Part shown: piece after piece, positions 51,655-61,010 of the stretch
How the letters are laid out: every line of letters begins with the position of its first letter
Position numbering within the stretch: position 1 is the first letter of the stretch
DNA from: Propionibacteriaceae bacterium AM104-82
Lineage (GTDB): Bacteria; Actinomycetota; Actinomycetes; Propionibacteriales; Propionibacteriaceae
Length of the DNA stretch: 64,000 nt
Direction: 5' to 3'
NCBI GenBank assembly: GCA_027658995.1
Contig: JAQDQK010000015.1
Location: forward strand, 22,762-86,761
Notes under the pieces: model-generated
What the model saw: only the letters and a program-made list of their open reading frames with translations
Told to the model about the DNA's origin: nothing
Database searches by the model: none
Translations under genes and position numbers: made by a program

Positions 51655-52653
51655 TCACGAGGCCCCGTCCCGAGGCCCCGGATCCGGGGCGGGGTCAGGG
51701 TCGGCGAGGCCGGTCAGCAGCGTGGAGGCCTCGCCGACGGGGCCGTCGAAGGTCAGCGACGGCTCGTCGTCGACCGACAGCGAAAGCACCACGGCCTCGA
51801 TCAGTTCGTGGCGCTCGATCTGGCGTTCGATGTCGCGAAGTCGGCGGGCGACGTCGTGCTCGGCCTGGTCGCCCGTCAGGTCGACCTCGGCGACCAGGAA
51901 CAGCCGGTTCGGGCCGACGTACTCGATGTGCAGGTAGGTGACCCGCGAGACGCCGGGCGCCGACAGCAGCGCGCGCCCAGCGGCGTCGCGCAGTTCCGGC
52001 GAGATGGAGGTGCCGACGAGGAACGCCAGGTTCCGCTGGATCAGGACCACGGCGACGATGCCGAGCAGCACGCCGACGGCGATCGAGCCGATCGCGTCCC
52101 AGTAGGCGTAGCCGGTCACCTGGTGCAGCATGATCGCGCCGCCAGCGAGCACCAGGCCGATCAGGGCGGCGGCGTCCTCGAAGAAGACCGCCCGCAGCGT
52201 AGTGTCGGAGGTGTCGAGGACGTAGTCCCAGGTGCTGCGGCCGCGGCGCCTGGCCAGCTTCCGCGACTTCAGGAGCGCCTGCGTGAACGAGGCCCCCTCC
52301 AGCACGAACGCGATGCCGAGCACCAGGTAGGCGATGCCGGGATCCTCGACCGGGGCAGGGTTGCGCAGTTCGGTGATGCCGTGGGTGATCGACACGATCG
52401 ACCCGGCCGTGAAGATGCCGAAGGCGGCGATCAGGCTCCACACGAAGGAACTGCGGCCGTACCCGAACGGATGCCTGGCGTCCTTCTTCCTGGCGCCCGC
52501 CCGGTCGGCGATCAGCAGGAAGACCTCGTTGCCCGCATCCGCCCACGAGTGGGCGGCCTCGGCGACCATCGCGGCCGAACCCGTCAGGAACGCGGCGATC
52601 GACTTGGCGATCGCCACCAGGATGTTCGCCACGAAGGCGATCACAACGGTCAT
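51655..52653 (-). CDS. Cation diffusion facilitator (zinc/iron-type efflux)
   Basis: The 332-residue protein has six membrane helices, the first metal site HSWAD in EAAHSWADAGNE (about residues 36-40), the second DAIGS (about 180) and a cytoplasmic C-terminal domain. It exports divalent metal in exchange for protons. It diverges from the feo operon, so zinc or iron is plausible. The start ATG is in front of the DtxR-like region by about 60 bases. Confidence 0.9.
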   Translation of the reverse strand: MTVVIAFVANILVAIAKSIAAFLTGSAAMVAEAAHSWADAGNEVFLLIADRAGARKKDARHPFGYGRSSFVWSLIAAFGIFTAGSIVSITHGITELRNPAPVEDPGIAYLVLGIAFVLEGASFTQALLKSRKLARRRGRSTWDYVLDTSDTTLRAVFFEDAAALIGLVLAGGAIMLHQVTGYAYWDAIGSIAVGVLLGIVAVVLIQRNLAFLVGTSISPELRDAAGRALLSAPGVSRVTYLHIEYVGPNRLFLVAEVDLTGDQAEHDVARRLRDIERQIERHELIEAVVLSLSVDDEPSLTFDGPVGEASTLLTGLADPDPAPDPGPRDGAS

Positions 52654-52713
52654 GGGCCCACCTCTTCCGTTGCCAAGCGTAAACCCGTGTCACGTGCCGT
52701 TCCGGGACCTCGA

Positions 52714-52732
52714 TGAGGCAAGCCTCACCAAC
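52714..52732. promoter_or_regulatory. DtxR/IdeR-like iron box before feoA
   Basis: TGAGGCAAGCCTCACCAAC includes the perfect palindrome TGAGGC-AA-GCCTCA and matches about 12 of 19 positions of the DtxR consensus. It lies 50 bases before feoA and also near the divergent CDF gene. Iron-dependent repression is inferred. Confidence 0.6.
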
Positions 52733-52783
52733 TATCCGGACCCGGGGATAGCCATTTCGGGAGGAAGTGTTAGCGTAATTCCC

Positions 52784-53074
52784 ATGACCCTCGTCGAACG
52801 CTTCGCCGCCAGGCGCTGCACGACCGCGCAGGTCCTTGCCGCGCAGTCGACCCGCACCCTGGACGCGCTGCCCGCGGGCGAGACCTCCGCCATCGTCGGG
52901 TTCGACTCCGACGACGTGGTGGCCAGGCGCCTGTTCGACCTCGGCTTCACCCCCGGTGAGACCGTCGAGAGGCTGCGCCGCGCACCCCTGGGCGACCCCC
53001 TCATGTTCCGCGTCGGCGGCATCGAGATCGTGCTGCGTCGCGCGGAGGCGCACCGCATCCTGGTCGCTGCATGA
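52784..53074 (+). CDS. feoA: Ferrous iron transport protein A
   Basis: The 96-residue protein has an SH3-like FeoA core, with ARRLFDLGFTPGETVERL (about residues 47-64) and a C-terminal VGGIEIVLRRAEA. FeoA supports the FeoB channel. ATG at 52784 is chosen because the FeoA domain starts soon after; the long upstream frame would run through the promoter. It overlaps feoB by four bases. Confidence 0.88.
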   Translation: MTLVERFAARRCTTAQVLAAQSTRTLDALPAGETSAIVGFDSDDVVARRLFDLGFTPGETVERLRRAPLGDPLMFRVGGIEIVLRRAEAHRILVAA

Positions 53075-55002
53075 CGCATCACCACCACGGGGCACCTGCC
53101 GCTCCCAGCGTGCAGGACGCGGCCAGGGTCGCGCTGGTCGGGTCGCCCAATGCGGGCAAGACCACCCTGTTCAACGGCCTGACCGGCCTGCGCGCCAAGA
53201 CCGGCAACTATCCGGGCGTCACGGTCGCACGCTACGAGGGCGTCGTCGAGACCACCACCGGCCCCGTCGTCGTGGAGGACCTGCCTGGCACCTACTCGCT
53301 CGACCCCATCAGCCCCGACGAGCAGATCGTCGCCGCGGTGCTGGAGGAGGCGGACGAACTCTCGGGCGTGCTGCTCGTGGTCGACGCGACCAACCTGCGC
53401 CGCGGCCTCGGCCTCGTCACGCAGGTGCTGCAGGCAGGCCTCCCGACCGCCGTCGTGCTGACCTTCGTCGACGAACTGGTCCGACGGGGCGGCCGGGTCG
53501 ACCCGGAGGCCCTCGGCCGGGCGCTCGGGCTGAAAGTGGTCCCGGTCGTCGCGGGCGAGCGGCGCGGCGTCGAGGCGCTGCGCGAGGTGCTCGCCGACCC
53601 GTCGGGCTGGGCAAAGCCGCCGTTCCCGCCGCCCACCGAGCCGGAGGACGTCGTCAGCTGGTCGCAGTCGGTGCTGAAGTCCGCGCACTACTCCCCGCCG
53701 GACCCCGACTCGCGCACCGGGAAGCTCGACGCGGTCCTGCTGCACCCCGTGCTCGGCAGCATCATCTTCTTCGTCACGATGTTCCTGTTCTTCCAGACGA
53801 TCTTCGCCGTGGCGGCGCCGCTGCAGGGCTGGATCGAGCAGGGCTTCGCCTGGCTGGGCGAGGTCGCCCGCGCCACCATCCCGGTCGGCTGGCTCGCCAG
53901 CTTCGTGGCGGACGCGCTGATCGGCGGCGTCGGAGGGGTGCTGGTCTTCCTGCCGCAGATCTCGCTGCTTTTCGTGCTGATCTCGCTGCTCGAGGGAAGC
54001 GGCTACCTGTCGCGCGCCGCGTATCTGATGGACCGGATCATGGCCACGGCCGGCCTGGAGGGCCGCGCGTTCGTGGCGCTGCTCAGCTCCCTGGCCTGTG
54101 CGATCCCGGGGATCATGGCGACCAGGACCCTCCCGTCCGCCAAGGACCGGTTGGCGACGATGATGGCCGCGCCGCTGATGACCTGCTCCGCGCGGCTGCC
54201 CGTCTACGTGCTGATGATCGGCATGCTGGTGCCGCCCGAGCTGGGCTGGGGCCCGTTCCGCGCGCAGGGCGCCATCATGTTCGGCCTCTACCTCCTCGGC
54301 GCGGCCTCCGCCATGACCTCTGCCTGGTTCTTCAAGCGGATCGTCGGACGCTCCGGCGTCGGGCTGCCGTTCTACATGGAGATGCCCTCCTACCGACTGC
54401 CGCGGCTCAAGACCGTCGCGATCTCGGTGTGGGACGCGTGCAAGGCGTTCCTGCGCAAGGTCACCTCGATCATCCTGCTCACCACCGTGGTGCTGTGGGC
54501 GCTGCTCAACCTCCCCGTCCGCGGCACCGCCGAACTCGTCGACGCCGGGATCGACCCGACCGACGACGTCGCCGTCACGGCCTACACGCTCGACCACTCG
54601 GCGGCCGCGTGGGTCGGGCACGCCGTCGAGCCGGTCTTCGAGCCGCTCGGCTTCGACTGGCGCGTCAACATCGGCGTGCTGTCCTCGCTCGCCGCCCGCG
54701 AGGTGTTCGTCTCGACGCTCGGGCAGGTCGCCTCGGCGTCCGACCCGGAGAACCCGTCCGCAGCGCTCGCCGGGATGACCCACGACAGCGGCCCGCACAA
54801 GGGGGAGAAGGTCTTCACCCCGCCCACCATCGCCGCGCTGCTGGTGTTCTTCGTCTACGCGTTGCAGTGCATGTCGACGCTCGCCGTGATGCGCCGCGAG
54901 ACAGGCACCTGGCGATGGCCCGCCATCGCGTTCACATATCTGGGCGTGACTGCCTGGGTGATGGCCCTCCTCGCGCACACCGTCGTCGGAGCACTGACAT
55001 GA
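53071..55002 (+). CDS. feoB: Ferrous iron transport protein B
   Basis: FeoB imports Fe2+ across the membrane. The 643-residue protein has an N-terminal GTPase domain with G1 GSPNAGKTT (about residues 25-33), G2 region GNYPGVTV and G3 DLPGTYS (about 70). The G4 site reads LTFVDE where NxxD is expected. Two Gate domains and a FeoB C-terminal domain with about 10 helices follow from residue 225. A His-rich start (MTHHHH) may bind metal. It is coupled to feoA and to the NifU-like gene by 4-base overlaps. Confidence 0.93.
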   Translation: MTHHHHGAPAAPSVQDAARVALVGSPNAGKTTLFNGLTGLRAKTGNYPGVTVARYEGVVETTTGPVVVEDLPGTYSLDPISPDEQIVAAVLEEADELSGVLLVVDATNLRRGLGLVTQVLQAGLPTAVVLTFVDELVRRGGRVDPEALGRALGLKVVPVVAGERRGVEALREVLADPSGWAKPPFPPPTEPEDVVSWSQSVLKSAHYSPPDPDSRTGKLDAVLLHPVLGSIIFFVTMFLFFQTIFAVAAPLQGWIEQGFAWLGEVARATIPVGWLASFVADALIGGVGGVLVFLPQISLLFVLISLLEGSGYLSRAAYLMDRIMATAGLEGRAFVALLSSLACAIPGIMATRTLPSAKDRLATMMAAPLMTCSARLPVYVLMIGMLVPPELGWGPFRAQGAIMFGLYLLGAASAMTSAWFFKRIVGRSGVGLPFYMEMPSYRLPRLKTVAISVWDACKAFLRKVTSIILLTTVVLWALLNLPVRGTAELVDAGIDPTDDVAVTAYTLDHSAAAWVGHAVEPVFEPLGFDWRVNIGVLSSLAAREVFVSTLGQVASASDPENPSAALAGMTHDSGPHKGEKVFTPPTIAALLVFFVYALQCMSTLAVMRRETGTWRWPAIAFTYLGVTAWVMALLAHTVVGALT

Positions 55003-55565
55003 AACGCACCCTGCATCCCCAGTCCGTCCCCGGCGAGCCCCTGGCGATCCGCTGGGTCACCGACGTCGACCTGCCCGTCGGGCGCGTCATCAAGGCGCCG
55101 GGCACCGTCGGCCCGATGCTCGAGTTCGACGTCCTCACCAAGGTCTTCGTGGAGCGCGGCGGGGTGTGGACGTGGCTCAACCCGGCGCAGACCTGGACCG
55201 AGCACGGCCCCCGGATCCGCGACGCGATCGGCAGGGCCGTCGACCTGGATGGCTGGGAGATCGAGGAGGGCTCGGCGGAACTGCTCGGCCTGATCGCCCG
55301 CGAGGTGCTGGAGGGCGAACTGAGCAGTTACGTCGCATCGCACGGCGGCCACATCACCGTCTCCGACGCGACCGCCGATGTGCTGACCCTCGACTTCGGC
55401 GGCGCCTGCGAGGACTGCCCCGCGGCCGGGTCGACGCTGCACGACCGCATCGAGACGACCGTCAAGCAGCGCTACCCGGGGCTGGCCCGGGTCGAGCGTC
55501 TCGAGGGTGGACACCCGTCGACGTCGGGCTGGCTCGGACTACCCGTGCCGGGTCGGGGACGCTGA
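54999..55565 (+). CDS. NifU-domain iron-sulfur protein of the feo operon
   Basis: The 188-residue protein has an N-terminal Nfu_N/scaffold-like half (about residues 10-85, MLEFDVLTKVFVERGGVW) and a C-terminal NifU domain with GGHITVSDATADVL (about 113) and the cluster-binding CEDCPAAG (about 133-140). Such proteins carry Fe-S clusters. Being the third gene of the feo operon, it probably passes imported iron into cluster assembly. Start ATG overlaps the feoB stop. Confidence 0.85.
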   Translation: MKRTLHPQSVPGEPLAIRWVTDVDLPVGRVIKAPGTVGPMLEFDVLTKVFVERGGVWTWLNPAQTWTEHGPRIRDAIGRAVDLDGWEIEEGSAELLGLIAREVLEGELSSYVASHGGHITVSDATADVLTLDFGGACEDCPAAGSTLHDRIETTVKQRYPGLARVERLEGGHPSTSGWLGLPVPGRGR

Positions 55566-55611
55566 CCCGCTCCGCCGACCCGCGCCGCGCGGCGCGTGCG
55601 AGGATGGCTGG

Positions 55612-55884
55612 GTGTTCTCCGAAGTGCCGACCTGGGGTCGCTGGATCCTCGCTCTCGTCGGGGCGGCGCTCGGCGCCTTCCCGGGCATCCTGGTGCGGCT
55701 CGTCTCGGTGTCGCCCGACGCGGTCACCTCGGCCTGGTGGCTCAAACTGGCGGTCGCGGTCGTCCTGATCGTCGGCGGATCGGCCCTCGTCGTCCGGTTC
55801 CTGAAGCACCCCGTCCCGCTGCTGCTCGGCGGGCTCGCCGCCGGGGCGGTCGCGACCCTCGTGCTCGGCCTGCTTGGCGGCTGA
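55612..55884 (+). CDS. Small membrane protein, unknown function
   Basis: A 90-residue protein starting at GTG (WVFSEVP region) with three hydrophobic segments (about residues 8-30, 38-58, 65-88). It follows the NifU-like gene by 46 bases and may belong to the feo operon. No motif is recognised. The frame stays open upstream to 55507, but that part overlaps the previous gene and is Arg-rich. Confidence 0.55.
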   Translation: MFSEVPTWGRWILALVGAALGAFPGILVRLVSVSPDAVTSAWWLKLAVAVVLIVGGSALVVRFLKHPVPLLLGGLAAGAVATLVLGLLGG

Positions 55885-55892
55885 CGCGCGCC

Positions 55893-57113
55893 TCAGCGGT
55901 CGAGTTGCCGGGCGACCAGCGCGGCGGCCACCACCACGGCCACCACGATCAGCGACACCAACGCCAACCCGCCGTAGCCGATCCAGCCGAGCAGCACGCC
56001 CGCCCCGATCGCCCCTGCCGCGCCGACCAGGCTCATCGTCAGGTCGCTGCGACCCTGCCGGGCCACGCGCATCTCCGGCGACGATGACTCGGTCAGCAGC
56101 GCTGCACCCGCCACCGTCGAGGCGCTCCACCCGAGGCCGAGCAGCACCAGCGCGACGCCGACGGCCAGCACGGAGGCCTGCCCCGCGAAGGCGAGCAGCA
56201 GCGACGCGACCAGGATCGCCTGGCCGAGCAGGATCGTCGGGATGCGGCCCATCCGGTCCGACAGCACCCCGAACACCGGCGACAGCGCGTACATGCCCGC
56301 GATGTGCAGGCTGATGGTCAGCCCGACCACCGTGATCTCGGCGCCGTGGTGCATCAGGTGGATCGGCGTCATCGCCATCACCGAGACCATCACAGCGTGC
56401 GACCCTGCGACGGCCAGGATCGCGAACCGCGCCATCGCCGGATGGTCCCTGACGGTGCTCGCGCTGGTCGCACCGTCGCGGGCCACCCGCTGCGCGAGCA
56501 CCAGCGGATCGGGGCGGAGCAGGATCAGGTACATCGCGACGCCGAGCAGTTGGGCCGCGACGGTGAAGAGATAGGGGCCGGTCAGGCTCGGCATCCCGAC
56601 GAGCCTGCCGAGAGCCTCGCCCGGGCCGACGAGGTTGGGGCCGAGCACCGCCCCGATCGTGGTTGCCCAGACGACGAGCGACAGGTCGCGGCTGCGGGTC
56701 GCGTCGGTCGCGAGGTCGCTCGCGGCGAAGCGTGACTGCAGGTTGGCCGCCTGCCCGGCGCCGATCAGCGCGAACGCGGCGAGCAGCAGCGGGAACTGGT
56801 CGACGGCGCGCGCCAGCACGACGAGCGCCACACCGACGAGCGCGATCAGCATGCCGGTGGCCAGCGCAGGGCGGCGCCCCGAGCGTTTGGCCAGCGCGGC
56901 GAGCGGGACGGCGAAGGCGGCGGTGCCTAGCGTCACGGCGGCGGTCGCAAGGCCGGAGAGCCCCTCGTCGCCGGAGACGTCTGCGGCGAGCAGCGCGCCC
57001 AGCGAGACGGTCGCACCGAACGCGACGCCGCCGAGCACCTGACCGAGCGAGAGGACGAGCAGCGAGCGCCGCCGCACCGTCGCGACATAGGAGGGGTCAA
57101 GGGCGTGGGGCAC
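55893..57113 (-). CDS. MFS transporter
   Basis: The 406-residue protein has 12 hydrophobic segments and the MFS loop motif in PLAALAKRSGRRPALATG (about residues 70-87) and again VLSDRMGRIPTIL in the second half. It is a drug-efflux-like permease; the substrate is unknown. The start is a GTG. It is convergent with the small membrane protein gene by 8 bases. Confidence 0.88.
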   Translation of the reverse strand: MPHALDPSYVATVRRRSLLVLSLGQVLGGVAFGATVSLGALLAADVSGDEGLSGLATAAVTLGTAAFAVPLAALAKRSGRRPALATGMLIALVGVALVVLARAVDQFPLLLAAFALIGAGQAANLQSRFAASDLATDATRSRDLSLVVWATTIGAVLGPNLVGPGEALGRLVGMPSLTGPYLFTVAAQLLGVAMYLILLRPDPLVLAQRVARDGATSASTVRDHPAMARFAILAVAGSHAVMVSVMAMTPIHLMHHGAEITVVGLTISLHIAGMYALSPVFGVLSDRMGRIPTILLGQAILVASLLLAFAGQASVLAVGVALVLLGLGWSASTVAGAALLTESSSPEMRVARQGRSDLTMSLVGAAGAIGAGVLLGWIGYGGLALVSLIVVAVVVAAALVARQLDR

Positions 57114-57154
57114 CGCGTCAGCCTAGCCCTCTGTTGTGCGTCGTTGACCCCGGC

Positions 57155-57343
57155 TCAGCGCCGTCGGGACGCGTTGAACGCCTCGCGGGCCTCGGGGTCG
57201 TCCATGATCAGGTAGACCAGCCCGCAGTCCTGTGGGCCGGTGACGCTGGCCTGGCACAGCGTGCACGGCTCTCCGGGGCGCAGCGGGCACTTCGGGTCGG
57301 GCGGTCGCCGGGTCGCCTTCCTGGCGGCGGGGGTGGCAGTCAT
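57155..57343 (-). CDS. Small cysteine-containing protein (DUF6767-like)
   Basis: A 62-residue protein with a basic start, CPLRPGEPCTLC (about residues 19-30) and GPQDCGLVYLIMDD. The four cysteines may bind zinc. The start at 57343 is preferred to an upstream one at 57382. Similar short actinobacterial proteins are grouped as DUF6767; the function is unknown. Confidence 0.6.
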   Translation of the reverse strand: MTATPAARKATRRPPDPKCPLRPGEPCTLCQASVTGPQDCGLVYLIMDDPEAREAFNASRRR

Positions 57344-57444
57344 GGCACCCCCGACTTTACCCCTACGTTCTGTAGTAACCAATCGGCGTCATCACCCGTG
57401 GCTCGGCATGGGCGAGTGGGGCGCCGCGACTGTAGGTTGTCGGC

Positions 57445-58707
57445 ATGGGTCACGGACATTCGCACGGAAGCCATGGCGTCGTCGAGGTCGGGCAGCGCGC
57501 GCGGACGTACCTGATCGGGCTGCTCGCGGTGTTCGCGGTGTTCGCCGTCGCGGGCATGATCTGGCTGTGGCCGAGCGGGGCCGAGTTGGACGGTGCCCTC
57601 ACCAAGGTCGTCGACGCCCCGGGCGTCAGTTATGCCGACGCCACCATCACAGGCCTGACGGAGGGCTGCGAGTCCTCCGTGGAGACGCCCTCGGGCACCG
57701 CTGCCTGCCTGACGGTCACGATCGACATCACCTCCGGGCCCGATGCGGGCACCCAGAACACCATCGAGTTGACCGGCGCCAACGTGCACAACGGCCTCCA
57801 GGCGGGCGACCGGATCGAGGTGGCCCGCGTCGACACCGCCGATGGCGTCCACTACTCGTTCAGCGGCGTCAACCGGTTGCCCGTCCTGATCACGCTCGCG
57901 GTGCTGTTCGTTGTCGCGGTGCTCGCCGTCGCACGCCTCCGCGGCCTGATGGCCATGGTCGGCCTCGGCGTGGCGGCCTGGGTGCTGATCGGCTTCATGC
58001 TGCCGGCGATCATCGTCGGCAAGCCGGGCATGGCCGTCGCCCTCGCGGGCTCGACGGCCATCATGTTCATCGTCCTCTACGTCGCGCACGGGATCTCGCT
58101 GCGCACCTCGGCGGCGCTTGCGGGAACGCTGATCGGCCTGGCGGTCACGACGGCGCTCGGCGCGCTCGCCGTGCACGCGGCCAGGCTGTCCGGGTTCGCC
58201 GACGAGAACGAGTACGACCTCGCCCAACTCGCGCCCGCCATCAACTTCCAGGACCTGCTGATGGTCGGCATCATCATCGGCGGCCTCGGCGTCCTCAACG
58301 ACGTCACCATCACGCAGGCCTCTGCTGTGTGGGAACTGCGCGCGGCAGCACCCGAGTGGACCCGCAGCAAGGTGTTCGCAGCGGGCATGAGGATCGGGCG
58401 CGACCACATCGCCTCCACGATCTACACCATCGTGTTCGCCTACGCAGGCGCCGCCCTGACGGTGCTGCTGATGCTGTTCTTCACCGCGCGCGAGCCACTC
58501 GCGCTGTTCACCATGGAGATGTTCGCGGGGGAGGGCGTGCGCACCTTCGCCTCCGCGATCGGGCTGATCCTGTCGGTGCCGATCACCACCGGCATCGCCG
58601 CCATGACGGTCGGCCCCGCCAAGGTGTTGGCGACCGGCCCGAAGCACGGCGGAAACGAGGACGGCGACGCCGCCGCGGAAGGGGCCGCTCCGGTCGAGCC
58701 GGCTTGA
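57445..58707 (+). CDS. YibE/F-family membrane protein
   Basis: The 420-residue protein begins with a His/Gly-rich tip (GHGHSHGSHG), one helix (about 25-45), an extracytoplasmic domain (about 50-145) and about seven further helices with LAPAINFQDLLMVGIIIGGL and GVLNDVTITQASAVWEL, the conserved centre of YibE/F proteins (core GVLNDVTITQ). Transport or signalling role unknown. The His-rich tip might bind metal. Confidence 0.85.
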   Translation: MGHGHSHGSHGVVEVGQRARTYLIGLLAVFAVFAVAGMIWLWPSGAELDGALTKVVDAPGVSYADATITGLTEGCESSVETPSGTAACLTVTIDITSGPDAGTQNTIELTGANVHNGLQAGDRIEVARVDTADGVHYSFSGVNRLPVLITLAVLFVVAVLAVARLRGLMAMVGLGVAAWVLIGFMLPAIIVGKPGMAVALAGSTAIMFIVLYVAHGISLRTSAALAGTLIGLAVTTALGALAVHAARLSGFADENEYDLAQLAPAINFQDLLMVGIIIGGLGVLNDVTITQASAVWELRAAAPEWTRSKVFAAGMRIGRDHIASTIYTIVFAYAGAALTVLLMLFFTAREPLALFTMEMFAGEGVRTFASAIGLILSVPITTGIAAMTVGPAKVLATGPKHGGNEDGDAAAEGAAPVEPA

Positions 58708-58729
58708 GACTCACCGGTATCCTCCCAGC

Positions 58730-59629
58730 ATGGACGACGCGTCAACCTGCTACCGACACCCGGACCAGCAGACCCGGATCAGGTGCCAGCGGTGCGACCG
58801 TCCGATCTGTCCCCAGTGCATGGTGCCCGGCTCCGTCGGGTTCCAGTGCCCCGAGTGCGTGTCGCGCGGCATGAAGGAGACCAGGCAGAACGAACTGCCC
58901 CACGGCGGAACGCGCAGCGCCGACCCGCGCGGCACCTCGATCGTGCTGATCGGCATCAACCTCGCCGTCTGGGTCGCGATCCTGCTCACCGGGTGGTCGA
59001 ACAGCCGACTGGGCAACCTGCTCGCGCTCACTCCGGCAGGCGTCTGCGCAAGCGCAGACGAGTACATCCCCGGGGCAACCGCCGCCACCTGCACGGTCCC
59101 CGGATTCGAGTGGACCGACGGGGTCGCCTCCGGCGCGTTCTGGCAGGTCGTCACGTCCGGCTTCGCCCACATCGGCATCACCCACATCGGGTTCAACATG
59201 CTGGTGCTGTGGATGCTCGGCCCCACCATGGAGCAGAGTCTCGGCCGGGCCCGCTACCTGGCGGTCTACCTGGTCGCGCTGCTCGGCGGCTCTGCGGCCG
59301 TGATGCTGTTCTCCGACCCAGAGACCTCCACGCTCGGCGCCTCGGGCGCGATCTACGGCCTGATGGGGGCGCTCGTGGTGCTCGCGGTGCGCTACAAGGG
59401 CAACGTGCAGCAGATCCTGATCTGGCTCGGCATCAACGTGGCCATCTCGTTCACGTTCCCCGGCATCTCCTGGCAGGGCCACTTCGGCGGCCTGCTCGGC
59501 GGCGCGCTCGTCGCGGCGATCCTCGTCTACCTGCCCAAGGACAAGCGGAGCCTCCAGTGGCCGCTCGTCGGCCTCGTCGCGGCGCTGTTCATCGGGCTGA
59601 TCGTGACGCGGGCGTTGCAGCTGGCTTGA
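58730..59629 (+). CDS. Rhomboid-family intramembrane serine protease
   Basis: The 299-residue protein has an N-terminal zinc-finger-like part (six Cys and one His in residues 4-44, B-box-like), then a rhomboid domain with HIGITHIGFNMLVLW (about 145), catalytic Ser in GASGAIYG (about 203-210) and the second active-site His in WQGHFGGLLGG (about 246-256). It cuts membrane-protein substrates within the bilayer. Its 3' end overlaps the convergent epimerase gene by 41 bases. Confidence 0.92.
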   Translation: MDDASTCYRHPDQQTRIRCQRCDRPICPQCMVPGSVGFQCPECVSRGMKETRQNELPHGGTRSADPRGTSIVLIGINLAVWVAILLTGWSNSRLGNLLALTPAGVCASADEYIPGATAATCTVPGFEWTDGVASGAFWQVVTSGFAHIGITHIGFNMLVLWMLGPTMEQSLGRARYLAVYLVALLGGSAAVMLFSDPETSTLGASGAIYGLMGALVVLAVRYKGNVQQILIWLGINVAISFTFPGISWQGHFGGLLGGALVAAILVYLPKDKRSLQWPLVGLVAALFIGLIVTRALQLA

Positions 59630-61010
59630 GCAGCACGTGGCGCAGCGCCTCATCGAGGTTCACCTGGCCGAACCGGAAGCCTGAGCCGATCAGCTTTGCG
59701 GCGCTGACGCGCTGGTCCGTGTCGATCAACTGGTCATAGCCCTCGCTCCCCAGCACCAGCTTCGGGCCGAAGGACGGCGTCGGAAGCAGGGCAGGGCGGT
59801 GCAGGGCGGCGCCGAGCGTCCCGGCGAACTCGGCCTGCGTCACCGGGTTCGGCCCGACCGCGGGCACCGGCCCGGACAGCGACGGCGTGAACGCGGCGTG
59901 CGCGTAGGCGAGCACGAGATCGTCCAGGCCGATCCAGCTCAGCTCCGCGTCGGCCGCCGTCATCCGGCCGCCGAGGCCAACCAGGTACAGCGGGAGCTGG
60001 GGCGGGAGGGCGCCGCCGACGCCGCTCAGCACGATCCCGGTCCTCAGGAAGACCGTCCGCACCCCGGCGCGCGTCGCGGGCGCGGCGGCCCGCTCCCAGG
60101 CGTCGACGACGTCGGCGAGGAAGCCCTTGCCCCGCGGCGAGGCCTCATCGAGCAGTTCTCCGGGGCGCCGAGGGCCGTAGATGCCGATCGCGGAGGCCTG
60201 GACGAGCGAGGCGTGCGGGGCCTCCCTGGCCATCGCCTCGGCGATCGTCGTGGTCGCGTCGACCCGGGAGCTGAGGATCTCGGCCTTCCTGGCGCGCGTG
60301 AACCGGCCGCCGATCGTCTCGCCCGCCAGGTTGATCACCACGCCCGCGTCGCGCAGCGTGCCCTTCGGAAGCCACAGCGTGCGCGGGTCCCAGCGGACCT
60401 CGTCGGGGCCGGACGGGTCGCGTCGCACGAGCCGCACCACCCGGTGCCCCGCTGCCGTCAGCAGGGCCCGCAGTTGGGTGCCGACCAGGCCGGAGGAGCC
60501 CGACATCACCACGGTCGTCGGGGGAGCGTTCAGCCGCCCGAACAGGTCCAGGTCGTCGCGCAGTTGGCGCTCCCGGAACCGGAACAGCGCGCGGAGGTGC
60601 GCCTCGATCCACTCGTCAGGGATGCCGCGCGGGGCGTCCCAGGTGACGGTGTCGGTCAGCACGGTCGTGCCATCCGGGCCGTCGGCGAAGTCGTGCTCGT
60701 GGCGCCAGTGGTAGAACGGCCCGTCGACCTGCTCGTCGACGAAGCGGCTGCCAGGCACCAGTTCGACGTGGCGGACCCGCCAGCCGACGCCGATCGGCCC
60801 GCCGCGGGCGTGGGGCAGCAGCGCGGCGACCAGCGGTGAGGAGATCCGCAGCCGCAGTTCGGAGCCCGGGTTGATGCCGTCGGTCGGGCCGCTCAGCAGG
60901 GTCGCGAGGCCGGGCGGGGTCTCGCGCACGAAGCTGCCGGGCCGCGTGTGCCAGTCGAAGACCCGTCGCCGCGGCGCCTGAGTGGTCGAAACGTGGATGA
61001 ACCTGGGCAT
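59589..61010 (-). CDS. TIGR01777-type epimerase with SRPBCC domain
   Basis: The 473-residue protein has an SRPBCC lipid/cyclase-like domain (about residues 1-155) and an SDR domain with a nucleotide loop MSGSSGLVGTQLRALL (about 167-182), INLAGETIGGRFT and the DUF1731 C-terminus. Its role is unknown; the family relates to nucleotide-sugar epimerases and the E. coli YfcH. The second of two tandem ATGs is chosen for its GGAG spacing. The C-terminal 13 codons overlap the rhomboid gene. Confidence 0.88.
   Translation of the reverse strand: MPRFIHVSTTQAPRRRVFDWHTRPGSFVRETPPGLATLLSGPTDGINPGSELRLRISSPLVAALLPHARGGPIGVGWRVRHVELVPGSRFVDEQVDGPFYHWRHEHDFADGPDGTTVLTDTVTWDAPRGIPDEWIEAHLRALFRFRERQLRDDLDLFGRLNAPPTTVVMSGSSGLVGTQLRALLTAAGHRVVRLVRRDPSGPDEVRWDPRTLWLPKGTLRDAGVVINLAGETIGGRFTRARKAEILSSRVDATTTIAEAMAREAPHASLVQASAIGIYGPRRPGELLDEASPRGKGFLADVVDAWERAAAPATRAGVRTVFLRTGIVLSGVGGALPPQLPLYLVGLGGRMTAADAELSWIGLDDLVLAYAHAAFTPSLSGPVPAVGPNPVTQAEFAGTLGAALHRPALLPTPSFGPKLVLGSEGYDQLIDTDQRVSAAKLIGSGFRFGQVNLDEALRHVLLKPAATPASRSAR

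Noticed and set aside
52732..54978. A 748-codon open frame on the minus strand opposite feoA-feoB
   Set aside because: His/Gln/Arg-rich low-complexity translation with no family pattern; feoB on the other strand is certain.
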